DNA of 64,000 nucleotides from Schaalia odontolytica (GCF_024584435.1 NZ_CP102197.1:1922001-1986000), one strand, 5' to 3'. Shown: positions 17,336 to 27,143, counted from the first letter of the stretch. Made by a program: numbers and translations. Notes: generated by a model not told the origin, from the letters alone.

Positions 17336-17554
17336 TCAGGCGCGCGTGCGAGCGATCGAAATGATCGCGGGGGAGACGATCAGGGCGGTCAGGGCGACGA
17401 CGACGGCCAGGACCATCGAGGACACGGAGGCGACCTGCAGGGCGGCGACCACGCCGAGGGCGGCGAGGAGGACGACGAGGGCGACGAAAACGGAAGCCGA
17501 GGTGGTGGCCTGGCTCATGGTGGGGGCGGTCTCGGCCTTGACGATGTGATCCAT
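17336..17554 (-). CDS. Small two-helix membrane protein
   Basis: 72 residues: MDHIVKAETAPTMSQATTS, then two hydrophobic segments (about 18-42 and 45-66) ending SIARTRA. The ATG at 17554 is chosen because GAAGGAG precedes it; an in-frame extension to 17659 looks non-coding. No family recognised. The 284 bp between this gene and rarD show nothing recognisable. Confidence 0.6.
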   Translation of the reverse strand: MDHIVKAETAPTMSQATTSASVFVALVVLLAALGVVAALQVASVSSMVLAVVVALTALIVSPAIISIARTRA

Positions 17555-17657
17555 GGGGTTCTCCTTCAGAGTGTCTTCGCGCGGATGCGCGAAGCGCGCC
17601 CCGCACGCCAGCGTGTTGTGTGGGCCGGTCGGCCCGCGCCGCCCAGGGGACGGCATC

Positions 17658-17689
17658 AAAAAACGGGGCCGACCTGCGTCGCCCCCGTT
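17658..17689 (-). terminator. Intrinsic terminator-like hairpin with T-run
   Basis: Minus strand: AACGGGG-type stem (17662-17668 pairing with 17683-17689) followed by TTTTTT (17663-17658). It lies between the cold shock gene and the small membrane protein gene and would stop transcripts coming from cspA. Confidence 0.6.
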
Positions 17690-17848
17690 GGTGCAGTACC
17701 TATTCTACGGCGTGTCGCCATCGCGGTCCATAGCCGCAAGGCGCCTTGTAAGACACTGCACAGTTGTTGAATAAAGAAAAGGTAAAAGACCGTTATCGCA
17801 AGGGAATACCGTGTCGCCCGATGGGGCGGATCGCCTCGCGTCATACAG

Positions 17849-17881
17849 GTGTGCCCGAGTGGATGAACCACCCGGGCACAC
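17849..17881 (-). terminator. Strong hairpin directly after the cold shock gene
   Basis: GTGTGCCCG-a-GTGG-atgaa-CCAC-c-CGGGCACAC forms a 13-bp stem with one mismatch, starting 5 bp past the stop codon. It has no T-run. Confidence 0.6.
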
Positions 17882-17885
17882 GATG

Positions 17886-18095
17886 TCACTCAGCTCGTGC
17901 AACATCCGTGGCTTGGGGACCCTTCGGCCCCTCGATCGCCTCGTACTCGACCCTCTCGCCCTCCATGAGAGTGCGGCGCCCAGATTGGCCGATGATGTTC
18001 GAATAGTGCACGAAGACGTCAACGGAGCGGTCATCGGGGGTGATGAAGCCGAAACCTTTGGCGTCGTTGAACCATTTGACGGTCCCGGTAGTCAT
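17886..18095 (-). CDS. cspA: Cold shock protein (CspA family)
   Basis: 69 residues: [20 protein letters not shown] carries RNP1 (KGFGFI), and VFVHYSNI carries RNP2. A single OB-fold RNA chaperone. The start at 18095 is fixed by GGAGGTCCC immediately upstream. Longer in-frame extensions are Arg-rich and non-coding in appearance. The 5' leader upstream contains GC-rich hairpins (for example GCCCCGC-tgg-GCGGGGC near 18115), typical of cspA mRNAs, whose long leaders tune expression with temperature; that role is inferred. Confidence 0.95.
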   Translation of the reverse strand: MTTGTVKWFNDAKGFGFITPDDRSVDVFVHYSNIIGQSGRRTLMEGERVEYEAIEGPKGPQATDVARAE

Positions 18096-18271
18096 GGGAC
18101 CTCCTTCGTGTTCGCCCCGCTGGCGGGGCACCGATCGGACCCGCCTGCGGGGCCGACGTGATCTCGCTACCAAGCGATCGGCGCCTCTCACGCGCCTTTC
18201 GCGCAGTGCGCGCAACCACCCCATTACGGTACCGCACTCGGAAGAATAATGTCGCTGACCTGCACAAATTG

Positions 18272-19099
18272 CTACCGGGGCGACTGGTCCGCGGGCCGCG
18301 CGCCCGCGTCGGATAGGCGCACCGGCACGATGGCCCGCACGTCCTCCCCCTCGAAGGGAAGGCTGCCGATCGCCACGTCCACGCCGAACACGGCGGCCAG
18401 GGTGTCCTCGTGCATCACGGAGTGAGCGGACCCAACCACGGCCTCGTGAGTGGACGAGAAAAGCGCCACCTGGTCCGCGACCCGCAGGGCGTGAGCGGGG
18501 TAGTGGGTGTTCATGATGACCGCCAGCCCCCGATCCTTCACGAGGCGCTCCAGGAGTCCGAGGACGATCAGCTGATTGCGGAAGTCCAGGCCGGTCTCGG
18601 GCTCATCCAGGACGAGGACGCGCGGGTTAGCGACGAGCGCGCGGGCAATCAGGATCATCTGGAACTGCCCGCCCGACATGGTCGCGCACGGCATCCCCGC
18701 CAGGTGCGAGGCACCGACCTCCTCCAGAACATCCCGGGCCATCGCCTCCTCGCGGGGTCCCGGTTGGGCGAGCGTGCGCATGTGGGGAGCGCGCCCGACC
18801 ATGACCATCTCGAGGCCGGTCAGGGCAACGTTGGACGCGTGACGCGCCTGGGGAACGTAGGACAGGATTCGCCCGAGCGCTCGCGTCGACATCGCGCAAA
18901 TGTCCGTGCCGTCAACGAGGGTGCGCCCCCGATCCCACTTTTGCAGGCCGATCATCGTGCGCAGCAGCGTGGTCTTCCCCGCCCCGTTCGGCCCCAGGAC
19001 CGCCAGCAGGGAGCTCTCCGGAACCGTGAAGCTGACGTCGCGCAGGATCGGGGCCGGCGCGCCCGGATAGGTGAAGGTCGCGCCCTCAACGCTGATCAT
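18272..19099 (-). CDS. Iron-siderophore/hemin-type ABC transporter ATPase
   Basis: 275 residues from the ATG at 19099 ([20 protein letters not shown]). Walker A is [12 protein letters not shown], the signature [15 protein letters not shown], Walker [13 protein letters not shown] and the switch His in NTHYPAHAL. The FepC/BtuD-like spacing and partner genes place it in the FecE subfamily, energising iron-chelate uptake. It overlaps the permease stop by 4 bp (ATGA), so the two are translationally coupled. It is the last gene of the operon. Confidence 0.9.
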   Translation of the reverse strand: MISVEGATFTYPGAPAPILRDVSFTVPESSLLAVLGPNGAGKTTLLRTMIGLQKWDRGRTLVDGTDICAMSTRALGRILSYVPQARHASNVALTGLEMVMVGRAPHMRTLAQPGPREEAMARDVLEEVGASHLAGMPCATMSGGQFQMILIARALVANPRVLVLDEPETGLDFRNQLIVLGLLERLVKDRGLAVIMNTHYPAHALRVADQVALFSSTHEAVVGSAHSVMHEDTLAAVFGVDVAIGSLPFEGEDVRAIVPVRLSDAGARPADQSPR

Positions 19100-20126
19100 C
19101 GCGCCCCTCCCGTCCGACGCAACAGCACGATAAAGAAGGGCGCCCCGATGATGGCCGTGAGGATCGAAATCGGAATCTCCGAGGCCGACAGGGAACGGGC
19201 CAGAGTGTCGATGACGATCATCAGGGCAGACCCCAGCAGAGCCGACACCGGAATGACCGCGCGGTTGTTCTGTCCGCACAGCATGCGCGCGCAGTGCGGC
19301 ACCAGCAGGCCCACCCACCCGACCTGGCCGCACATCGATATCACCGAGGCGGTGATGACCGTCGACGCGACAATCAGGACCGCCCGCATCAGGGAGACGT
19401 TCACGCCGGCGGTGCGGGCCTCGTCCTCGGACAGGGAGAGAATGTTGAGCTGCCAGCGCAACGCCACGATGACGACGATGCCCCCGATGATGAAGGGGGC
19501 CCCGAGCGCGATCTGGCGGTAGGTGACCGCCGCCAGGGACCCCATGAGCCAGTAGGTGATCTCCGGGAGCTGGCTGGTCGGGTCGGCCGTCAGCTTGAGC
19601 AGCGACAGGACGGCGTTCGCGAGGGCAGAGACGATGACGCCGCCCAACACCAGCGTGATGACGTTGAACGACACCCCGTCCGGGTGCGGGCGATCGCCGT
19701 CGTGAAGGTCATCGTCGCCAGGCCTGCCCCCAGGGCGGCGGCCTGCACGCCGATGAGGTTCCAGTCGAGCAGCAGCGCGATCACGGCTCCGACGCAGGTT
19801 CCGGCCGCAACCCCCAGCGTGTCCGGGGTCGCCAGGGGATTGGAGAAGAGCGACTGAAACGACGCCCCGGCCACCGACAGCCCCCCGCCGATGAGGATCG
19901 CCACGATGATGCGGGGGGCGCGCAGGTCGAAGACGACGGAGTTGACGCGAGGGGACACTGCGGGTCCGCCCGCGAAGCGTGCCCGCAGGGCGGCGATCAC
20001 GTCCTCCAGCGACACGGAGAATCGCCCGATCAGCATCGCGGCGGCGGCGCAGGCCACGATCAGGGCGACCAGGGTGGGGATCACCCAGACGCGCAGCCTC
20101 CCGTTCCTGGTCAGCAGTGACTTCAT
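19096..20126 (-). pseudogene. FecCD-type iron-siderophore permease with a frameshift
   Basis: The reading frame from 20126 covers MKSLLTRNGRLRVWVIPTLV through TFTTAIARTRT and then runs out of the family pattern. The second half (NVITLVLGGVIVSALANAVL to the end at 19096) lies in another frame. Adding one base near 19676-19685 (in a CCCGGACGGGG stretch on the minus strand) joins them as a 343-residue FecCD permease with about nine to ten helices, the family's normal length. Either a real one-base deletion or a sequencing error in a GC run. If real, the iron importer is inactive, since no second permease is present. Both flanking genes are intact. Confidence 0.85.
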
Positions 20127-20169
20127 GGTGTCCTCTCCCCGGCGAGCCGGGAGCTACACGCGTGACGGA

Positions 20170-20202
20170 GCCCCGGCCTCGTTGATTGAGCGAGGCCGGG
20201 GC
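20170..20202 (-). terminator. Hairpin between binding protein and permease genes
   Basis: GCCCCGGCCTCG-ttgattgag-CGAGGCCGGGGC, a perfect 12-bp stem without a T-run. It could attenuate transcription so that the binding protein is made in excess. The same stem sequence recurs at 49231-49269 and 55613-55674. Confidence 0.65.
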
Positions 20203-20208
20203 CCAGCG

Positions 20209-21336
20209 TCAGGAGGCGTCGGGGTTGACGATTCGTCGGGCCTGCTCGTCCGTGAGCGTGAAGTTGTACATCTTCTGGTAGTAGTCCTTCGTGATGGTCA
20301 CGAGGTCCACGTCGGAGAACTGGTCGGGGTACAGTGAGGCTCCGATCCAGTTCGCGACGATCGGGGCATCCGGGTTGGGAGTGAACCAATTCCACATCCC
20401 CAGCCCGGTGGAGTAGACGCGGCCGCTCTTGACCGAGGACAGGGTGGAGAGGTCAACGCCTTCGACCGAGTTGGTCAGGACGGAGTTCGCCGTCATGTTC
20501 GACATGCCCTTTCCGGTGACGAGGAGGACCTGGGGATCCCACGTGAGGACCTGCTCGAAGGTGACGGGCGTGTGCGAGGTGTCGGTGTCGCGCGAGACGT
20601 TGACGTAGTTCAGCGAGTCGGCCCATTCGTTGGTGAACCAGCCGTCCTTGCCGCCGGCGACCGCGAGCTGCCCGTCGGCCGCGCCCATGAGCACCATCGT
20701 CGAGACCCTCTGGTCCTCGGGGACCTTGGCGGTGCGCGCGCGGGCGTCGGCAATTAGGTTCTGACCTAGCGAAATCTTGTCGGCCATGTGGCCGTCCTGG
20801 TTGAAGACGTCCTCGAGGAGCTCCATCCACTGCGTGTAGGTGTCGGAGGGGTTGCCCATCGTCGTGAAGCCGACGGCGGGAATCCCGGCCTTGCGGAACA
20901 TCTCGCCGTGCTCCTTGTTGAACGCGTTGTACAACACGACGTCAACGTTGAGGTTGAGCAGGGCCTCGGCGTTGAGCTCGCCCTTGTCGTAGTAGCTGGT
21001 GTCCACCTGCATCATTTCGGGCGCCATCTCGGCGGCGATCGTCTGGCTCATGGCCTTGACGCGGGCGGCGCTCATGCCCACCAGGTAGGGGGCCTTGCCG
21101 TCGAAGTAGGCCAGGTAGGTGGATTCGATGGGGATCTGGTCGATGGCGACGCGAGTCACCTGGGCGGGCAGGGTGACCTCGTTGCCTCCGTGGTCCGTGA
21201 TCGTGCGGGTTGCCGAGGCTCCCGTCTCCTGGGTGGTTGCGTTGGACTGAGCGCTTCCCCCGGCGCCCGCGCAGGCGGAGAGGGCCAGAGCGGCTGCGGC
21301 CAGGAGAGTTGTCAGTGTAGCGAGGCGTGTCTTCAT
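20209..21336 (-). CDS. Iron-siderophore ABC transporter substrate-binding lipoprotein
   Basis: 375 residues from the ATG at 21336 (MKTRLATLTTLLAAAALALS). A signal sequence ends in the lipobox LSAC, so the mature protein is anchored by a lipidated Cys. The body has the class III binding-protein pattern (HGGNEVTLPAQVTRVAI, LNVDVVLYNAF, long interdomain helix). With the downstream permease and ATPase it forms an iron-chelate importer. A possible iron-repressor site lies 50 bp upstream. The longer in-frame start at 21384 would bury the signal peptide and is rejected. Confidence 0.88.
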   Translation of the reverse strand: MKTRLATLTTLLAAAALALSACAGAGGSAQSNATTQETGASATRTITDHGGNEVTLPAQVTRVAIDQIPIESTYLAYFDGKAPYLVGMSAARVKAMSQTIAAEMAPEMMQVDTSYYDKGELNAEALLNLNVDVVLYNAFNKEHGEMFRKAGIPAVGFTTMGNPSDTYTQWMELLEDVFNQDGHMADKISLGQNLIADARARTAKVPEDQRVSTMVLMGAADGQLAVAGGKDGWFTNEWADSLNYVNVSRDTDTSHTPVTFEQVLTWDPQVLLVTGKGMSNMTANSVLTNSVEGVDLSTLSSVKSGRVYSTGLGMWNWFTPNPDAPIVANWIGASLYPDQFSDVDLVTITKDYYQKMYNFTLTDEQARRIVNPDAS

Positions 21337-21383
21337 TGTGCCCTCTCGTGTCTCGGGGAATACGAGGGAGATGCTACACAACA

Positions 21384-21397
21384 TTAGGTGAACCTCA
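21384..21397. promoter_or_regulatory. Possible DtxR/IdeR-type operator
   Basis: TTAGGTGAACCTCA lies between the divergent binding-protein and MFS genes and overlaps TAATGT, a possible -10 for the binding-protein gene. The first half matches the DtxR half-site TTAGGT; extended over 19 bases it agrees with the IdeR consensus at about 12 positions. Iron regulation is an inference. Confidence 0.4.
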
Positions 21398-21477
21398 CAA
21401 GAGTGATCGCGACATTATGACGCGGTGTGATATCCGGCCCCGGTCGTGTCGGCTCGGCGGTCGGATCGCTCAGGCTG

Positions 21478-21506
21478 TTGACTGGCAGGAAACGCCCCGC
21501 TAACCT
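21478..21506 (+). promoter_or_regulatory. Promoter of the MFS gene, leaderless
   Basis: TTGACT, 17-bp spacer, TAACCT. The hexamer ends seven bases before the ATG at 21514, so the transcript would begin at or next to the start codon. Confidence 0.6.
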
Positions 21507-21513
21507 CGTGTGA

Positions 21514-22800
21514 ATGACTCCAGACGCCTCGTCGCCCGCGCTCGTCAGCGCCTCCGGACGTAGCCTCGCACCGAACTGGTGGGCAGTGGTCGCTTTGATC
21601 TGGAGCGGCCAGGCGTTTTCCATCATCACCAGCGGCGCGTCGGGGTGGGCGATCATCTGGCACGTCACCACGACCGAGGGCTCGGCCCTCAAGCTCGCCA
21701 TCGTCATGGCCCTCTCCCAGCTTCCCCTCGGGCTCCTGGCCCCGCTGGGCGGCGTCGCCGCCGACCGCTACAACCGGCGCACCGTCATGATCATCTCCGA
21801 CCTGGGTGCGGGTGGAATGTCGCTCGCGCTGGGGGCGCTGGCATGGCTGGGGCACGGAAGCTTCGCCCTCATCTGCCTCTTCGCCGCGCTGCGCAGCTGC
21901 TTCCAGGCATTCCACTTCCCGGCGATGAGCGCGGCCATGCCGATGCTGGTCCCCGAGAAACACCTCATGCGCGTCAACACCCTCGACCAGGCCATCGGAT
22001 CCATCGCCAACATCGGTTCCCCCGCCATCGGCATCGCCCTCTACACCGCCTTCGGGCTTCCCTACACCCTCGGCCTGGAGTTCGTGGGGGCGCTCCTGGC
22101 GGTCGCCGGACTGGCACTTGCGAGGATTCCCTCCGTCGAGGCCGAGATGCCCCCAACCATCATGGGGCAGATCCGCGAGGGCTGGCGCGCGCTGAGCGCC
22201 AACTCGGGCCTCGTCTACCTCATCGTCGCCCTCACGGCCGGCATGATGGTGTTCGAAGCGCTCGCGGCGGTCTACCCGCTGATGGCGCAGCAGTACTTCG
22301 GAGCCGACGGGGCAATGGTGTCCGTCGCCGAGGCGATCACGGGCACCTGCATGCTCCTCGGCGCACTCATCATGATGGCCTGGGGCGGGGGCAAGCGCCT
22401 CGCCCTGCTCATCAGCGCCACGACCGTCGTCGTCGGCCTTCCCTTCGCCGCCGTCGGTCTGCTCCCGCGCGGCGGCTTCTGGGCTTTCGTCGCCCTCATG
22501 GGCTTCGGATGCATCTTCCTGGCGTGGTTCCACGCCCCCCTCATGACCCTCATCCAGAGGCACGTCGGGGAGGACAAGGTCGGTCGCGCGCTCGGGTTCT
22601 TCCAGCTGATGCTCGGGCTCTCGATGCCCGTCGGCATCGTCCTGGGCGGCGCCTTCGCCGAGAAGATGGGAGGCCCCGTCCTCTTCACCGCCGCGGGAAT
22701 CTTCTTCTGCGTCGTCGGTGTCGTCATGTACGCGATCCCCCACATCCGCGCCCTCGACACTCCCGTGCCCGTCACTCTGCCCGCCGACGAGGAGGCGTAG
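21514..22800 (+). CDS. MFS transporter, EntS/MFS_3-like
   Basis: 428 residues with twelve predicted helices; the loop between helices 2 and 3 carries GGVAADRYNRRTVMIISD, the MFS signature in the form seen in the MFS_3/EntS group. The start at 21514 is supported by a -35/-10 pair ending 7 bp upstream (leaderless). It is divergent from the iron-siderophore importer and shares its regulatory region, which suggests export of a siderophore or another iron-linked compound; no siderophore synthesis genes are in the window, so that is inference. Confidence 0.8.
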   Translation: MTPDASSPALVSASGRSLAPNWWAVVALIWSGQAFSIITSGASGWAIIWHVTTTEGSALKLAIVMALSQLPLGLLAPLGGVAADRYNRRTVMIISDLGAGGMSLALGALAWLGHGSFALICLFAALRSCFQAFHFPAMSAAMPMLVPEKHLMRVNTLDQAIGSIANIGSPAIGIALYTAFGLPYTLGLEFVGALLAVAGLALARIPSVEAEMPPTIMGQIREGWRALSANSGLVYLIVALTAGMMVFEALAAVYPLMAQQYFGADGAMVSVAEAITGTCMLLGALIMMAWGGGKRLALLISATTVVVGLPFAAVGLLPRGGFWAFVALMGFGCIFLAWFHAPLMTLIQRHVGEDKVGRALGFFQLMLGLSMPVGIVLGGAFAEKMGGPVLFTAAGIFFCVVGVVMYAIPHIRALDTPVPVTLPADEEA

Positions 22801-22966
22801 CCCCTCACGCTGCCAAGGCCGCCTGCCGCAGTCCCGCAGGCGATGTCGCGAGCTGTGCGATACTGACGCTCGCGCCGCTCAGCCCGCCCCCCGAGCCGCA
22901 GTTGTGCACGCGCACTTGTACCCTTCTTTCAAGGAAAAAGACCTTGCGAGCGGAAGGAGAGATGCG

Positions 22967-23899
22967 ATGCCCGGCCGTCTTGATCTGGAGCGCGCCCTCG
23001 TTATTGGTGTTGCCTCCAGCGCCCTCTTCGACCTGTCGAAGTCGGACGCCGTATTCCGTAATGAGGGCGAGGAGAAGTACCGCGCGTATCAGCGCGAGAA
23101 CCTCGATGAGGTCCTAGAACCGGGGGTCGCCTTCCCCTTTATTCGGCGCCTCCTGGACCTCAATGACCTCTCCGAGGACGAGCGCCTGGTCGAGGTGGTC
23201 ATCCTGTCGCGCAACGACCCCGAGACGGGAATGCGCGTCATGCGATCGGTTCAGCACCACGGGCTGGACATCACGCGCGCGATCTTCATGCAGGGACAAT
23301 CGCCCTACCGCTTCATGGAGCCGCTGCGCATGTCCCTGTTCCTCTCGGCCAACGAGGCCGACGTCCGCGAGGCGATCCGCATGGGGTTCGCGGCCGGCCG
23401 CGTCGTGGGGCGCGCGGTGGCGGACGACGGAGGCACCGACCTGCGCATCGCCTTCGACTTCGACGGCGTTCTGGCCGACGACTCGGCCGAGAGGTTCTAT
23501 CAGGAGGGAACGTTGGAGGCGTACCAGGAGAACGAAAGTGCTCTGGCCGACGTACCTCTGCCCAGGGGCCCACTGGCGGCCTTCCTGGAAAAGATCAACC
23601 ACATCCAACGCATTGAGGACGCCAAGCACGACGCCGATCCGGAAGGCTACCAGCGAAGGGTTCGCGTCGCGGTCGTGACGGCGCGCAGCGCCCCCGCCCA
23701 CGAGCGCGCCATCAACTCGATCCGCCAGTGGGGCTTGCGCGTCAACGACGCCTTCTTCCTCGGCGGTGTCGATAAGGGCCCGATTCTGGCCGTCTTGGAG
23801 CCGCACATCTTCTTCGACGACCAGCGCCGCAACATTGACACGACATCGCACCTAGCGCCCAGCGTCCATATTCCCTTCGGCGAACTGAACGGGGTGTGA
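22967..23899 (+). CDS. Cytosolic 5'-nucleotidase (PF06189-type)
   Basis: 310 residues. The HAD-like catalytic motif FDFDGVLADDSAERFY and the late acidic motif IFFDDQRRN are visible, along with the family segments RLVEVVILSRNDPETG and HHGLDITRAIFMQG. It should dephosphorylate nucleoside monophosphates. The start at 22967 follows GGAAGGA. It stands alone between the MFS gene and the ECF operon. Confidence 0.85.
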   Translation: MPGRLDLERALVIGVASSALFDLSKSDAVFRNEGEEKYRAYQRENLDEVLEPGVAFPFIRRLLDLNDLSEDERLVEVVILSRNDPETGMRVMRSVQHHGLDITRAIFMQGQSPYRFMEPLRMSLFLSANEADVREAIRMGFAAGRVVGRAVADDGGTDLRIAFDFDGVLADDSAERFYQEGTLEAYQENESALADVPLPRGPLAAFLEKINHIQRIEDAKHDADPEGYQRRVRVAVVTARSAPAHERAINSIRQWGLRVNDAFFLGGVDKGPILAVLEPHIFFDDQRRNIDTTSHLAPSVHIPFGELNGV

Positions 23900-24020
23900 A
23901 ACCAGCACGCCCTCGATTCTCTCCCCGACTCGAAAGGGAGAGGCACAGGCTCACCGAGTAACGCGAGGGGTGCCCGGCACGGCGCTCGCAGATCGGGGCG
24001 GGGCCTGGGACACTAGGGGC

Positions 24021-26147
24021 ATGAGCTTCACCGCGCGCGACGCCCGCCTCCTCACGCCCGTCGAGGTAGCGACCGCCGGCGCGCTCTCCGGACTCGCCGT
24101 CACCTTCGGCCTGATCGCCGCAGTGACCCCCGTCTTTCAGCTCTTGTTCCAGGTCGCTACCGCGGTCCCCCTCGCCATGGTGTCCCTCAAGCTGCGGCCA
24201 CGTGCCTCAGTGGCCGCATTCGCCTCCACGGTGCTCCTTGCCATCGCCGTCGGAGGATTCGCCACGGCCGGACGGTGCTTTCAGGCCGCGCTCGTCGGCC
24301 TCATCATCGGCTTCCTGCACCGGAAACGAGCCTCCTGGCTGAGCGTGGGCGCGGTCGCAGCCGGCCTCGGCCTCGTCTGGGGCATCGGAACAGGCGTGGC
24401 CTTCTGGCTCCTGGCCGACCTGCGTGCCCTCGGCCTCGAGAGCATCCAGAAGATGCTCGACGGACTCCTCTGGCTCATCGGCCACATCCCCCACTCCGGT
24501 GCAATCGTCGACGCCGGGCACACCCTCGGCCAGTGGATCGTCGACGCCTGGTGGGTGTGGATTCCCATCACCCGCTTCGTCGGCGTTGCCTTCCTGGTGC
24601 TCGCAGCCCGATGGCTCCTCGTGGCCATCCTGCGTCGCATCTCCCTCGACACCGGATGGGACCCCCTCGCCAATGCCCCCGCCGCCAACACCGTCGGCGA
24701 CGACGCCCCCTCCTCCCCCCTTCCCCTCGCCCTGAACGACGTGAGCTTCACCTACCCGGGGGCCCAGCAACACGCCCTGCGCGGCGTTACCATCAGCTTC
24801 GAACGTCCCGAATACACGGTCATCGTCGGACACAACGGCTCGGGCAAGTCCACCCTCGCGCTGCTCCTCGCCGGGGCCGAACCGGGCGAGGGGACGCGCA
24901 CGGGAGGCGGCGGCCTCGGAGCCGTCGGCGGGAGTGCGCTGGTCGGCCAACGCTCCGAGCTCCTCGTCCTGGGACAAAATGTCGCCGAAGACGTCACCTG
25001 GGGCATGAGCGACCAGGAGACGCGCGACCTCGACCTCGACGACCTCCTCGAACGGGTCGGGCTGGCCGGCCTGGCCGACGCCGACCCGCGCTCCCTCTCC
25101 GGTGGCCAGCTTCAAAGACTCGCACTCGCGGGGGCCCTCGCCCGCTCGCCCCGCCTGCTCATCTCAGACGAATCCACCGCCATGATCGACCGGGCGGGGC
25201 GCTCCGAGATGCTCAACCTCCTCTCATCCCTACCCCAGCAGGGAATCGCGGTCGTCCACATCACCCACGACCCCGCCGAGGCCGACCGGGCCGACCGCGT
25301 CATCACGATCGAGCGCGGGCGCATCCTCTCCGACGAGCGGCCCGCGTTACTGGGCCCGGCTCCGCGCGACGAGGCGGTGTCGGAGGAAGGCGCACCAGCG
25401 CCCCCCACGACCCCCCGACCGCCCCGAGAGACGCCCACCAGCACACCAGCGCTCATCAACGCCGAACACCTCTGGGCCGACCGCGTCGCCCACACCTACG
25501 ACCTTGGAACCCCCTGGGAGAAACCCGTCCTCCACGACGTCACCCTCATCCTCGACCCCGGCCAGGCCATGCTCATCACCGGCGACAACGGCTCGGGGAA
25601 GACCACCCTCTCAAGGATCCTCGCGGGACTTCTTGTGCCCACCTGGGGAAACGTCACGCTCGGCTCCAAGCCCATGGAACGCAGGATCGGTGACGTCGCC
25701 CTCTCCATGCAATTCGCCCGCCTCCAGCTCCAGCGCCCCTCCGTGCGCTCCGACATTCTCGCGGCCGCCGGACACGGCCCCCGCGTCGGCGCGCTATCGG
25801 CGCGGCGCAAGGACACCCTCGCCCGGCAGGAGGCGGATCGCCTCGTTGCGCAGGCCATGGACCTGGTCGGGCTCGACCCCGCGCTGGCCTCACGAGGCAT
25901 CGACGACCTCTCCGGAGGGCAAATGCGCCGCGTCGCCCTCGCGGGCCTGCTCGCCGCGCACCCCCGCGTCCTCATCCTCGACGAACCAATGGCCGGACTG
26001 GATAGGGAGTCTCGAGACCTGCTCGTCTCCGTCCTGAAGGAACGCAGGCGCGCCGGACTGTCCATCCTCGTCATTTCCCACGACCTCGAGGGCATGGACT
26101 CCCTGTGCGACACCCACCGTCACCTCTCCCAGGGGGTGCTCTCATGA
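24021..26147 (+). CDS. ECF transporter: fused S-component and two ATPase domains
   Basis: 708 residues from the ATG at 24021. Residues about 10-205 are an S-component with roughly six helices (TPVEVATAGALSGLAVTFGL). Two ABC domains follow. The first has Walker A GHNGSGKSTLALLL, signature LSGGQLQRLALAGAL and Walker B RLLISDEST. The second has GDNGSGKTTLSRIL, LSGGQMRRVALAGLL and RVLILDEPMAGLD. The first domain has DES instead of the usual DEP after Walker B. Together with EcfT it forms a vitamin- or metal-importing ECF complex; the substrate cannot be assigned. A 4-bp overlap couples it to ecfT. Confidence 0.85.
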   Translation: MSFTARDARLLTPVEVATAGALSGLAVTFGLIAAVTPVFQLLFQVATAVPLAMVSLKLRPRASVAAFASTVLLAIAVGGFATAGRCFQAALVGLIIGFLHRKRASWLSVGAVAAGLGLVWGIGTGVAFWLLADLRALGLESIQKMLDGLLWLIGHIPHSGAIVDAGHTLGQWIVDAWWVWIPITRFVGVAFLVLAARWLLVAILRRISLDTGWDPLANAPAANTVGDDAPSSPLPLALNDVSFTYPGAQQHALRGVTISFERPEYTVIVGHNGSGKSTLALLLAGAEPGEGTRTGGGGLGAVGGSALVGQRSELLVLGQNVAEDVTWGMSDQETRDLDLDDLLERVGLAGLADADPRSLSGGQLQRLALAGALARSPRLLISDESTAMIDRAGRSEMLNLLSSLPQQGIAVVHITHDPAEADRADRVITIERGRILSDERPALLGPAPRDEAVSEEGAPAPPTTPRPPRETPTSTPALINAEHLWADRVAHTYDLGTPWEKPVLHDVTLILDPGQAMLITGDNGSGKTTLSRILAGLLVPTWGNVTLGSKPMERRIGDVALSMQFARLQLQRPSVRSDILAAAGHGPRVGALSARRKDTLARQEADRLVAQAMDLVGLDPALASRGIDDLSGGQMRRVALAGLLAAHPRVLILDEPMAGLDRESRDLLVSVLKERRRAGLSILVISHDLEGMDSLCDTHRHLSQGVLS

Positions 26148-27025
26148 TCGAACCTCACTCCGCGTGCGGGGCGACCGGACCCGGCGGCGGCGCCACCGAA
26201 GGTCGCTTCTCCACCACCCCACCCGGCCCCGGCGAGAACGCCCCCCGCCCCAAGCCCCGCAGGCGCTCCGGCTTCCCCCTGCCCCGCCCCCTCCCGTGGT
26301 CGACGCCGCTGTCGCGAGCCTGGCCGGGAACGCTCATCCTTGCCTGGACGGCGCTCACCACGTGCGTCATACTCCTCCCGCGCTGGTCAACGCTCGCGAT
26401 CGTTGGAGGCCTCCTCGTCGTCGCCTCCGCGATCGTCCGCCTGCCGCGCAGCGTCACCCCCCGCCCGCCCTCGTGGATGATCTCGGGGTTCATCGGCGGC
26501 TGCATCGGCGCGTGGCTGGGGGACGGGCTTGAGCTCTTCCTACGTGCCACCACGCTGGCGATCGTCGTCCTGTGGGGCTCGGCTCTCATCGCGTGGGTCA
26601 CCCCCACGAGTGCGCTCGCGGGAGCCCTGCGCTTCTTCCTGAGGCCGCTTCGCCTCCTCGGAGCGCCGGTGGATCAGTGGGCGCTGGTCATGGCGTGCGC
26701 CCTGCGAGGCCTTCCCATGCTGCGCGATCAGGCCCAGGCCGTCATGGACACCGCGAAGCTGCGGCTCGGGCAGGACATGGCAACCATGTCCCTGGGCGGA
26801 TACGCCCGCCTCAGCGTGGACGTCATCACGGCGATCCTGTCGGCAGCCTCTCGAGGTGCTGCCGAGACCGGTCGCGCCATGTCCATGCGCGGGGCGCTCA
26901 CCGCGACGGGTTCGAGCGGGCGCGACGGCGCCGGTCGCGTGCGCCTCGGATGGGTCGACGCGGGAGTGAGCGCAGCAACCCTGCTGAGCATCGGTGGGAT
27001 CCTCGCGTGCAGGTTCTTGCTGTAG
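26144..27025 (+). CDS. ECF transporter transmembrane component EcfT
   Basis: 293 residues from the ATG that overlaps the preceding stop (ATGA at 26144-26147). A Pro/Arg-rich N-terminus (about 65 residues) precedes several helices and the coupling region with two Ala-Arg-Gly-like motifs: MACALRGLPMLRDQA and AAETGRAMSMRGAL. It links the S-component to the two ATPase domains of the fused partner. The long N-terminal extension is unusual for EcfT. Confidence 0.82.
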   Translation: MIEPHSACGATGPGGGATEGRFSTTPPGPGENAPRPKPRRRSGFPLPRPLPWSTPLSRAWPGTLILAWTALTTCVILLPRWSTLAIVGGLLVVASAIVRLPRSVTPRPPSWMISGFIGGCIGAWLGDGLELFLRATTLAIVVLWGSALIAWVTPTSALAGALRFFLRPLRLLGAPVDQWALVMACALRGLPMLRDQAQAVMDTAKLRLGQDMATMSLGGYARLSVDVITAILSAASRGAAETGRAMSMRGALTATGSSGRDGAGRVRLGWVDAGVSAATLLSIGGILACRFLL

Positions 27026-27143
27026 GAGTGGGCGTCTCGCTGGCTCGATGCCTCGAACCAACGAATCAACAGGCGATGCGTGTTCTGGGTCACTGATGCT
27101 GATTTGACGCGGGGGGTGCGTTGCCCCTATTCTTTCTGGGTAC

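Noticed and set aside
21415..22743. 442-residue minus-strand frame over the MFS gene
   Set aside because: Asp/Glu/Gly-rich shadow of a helical membrane protein on the other strand.
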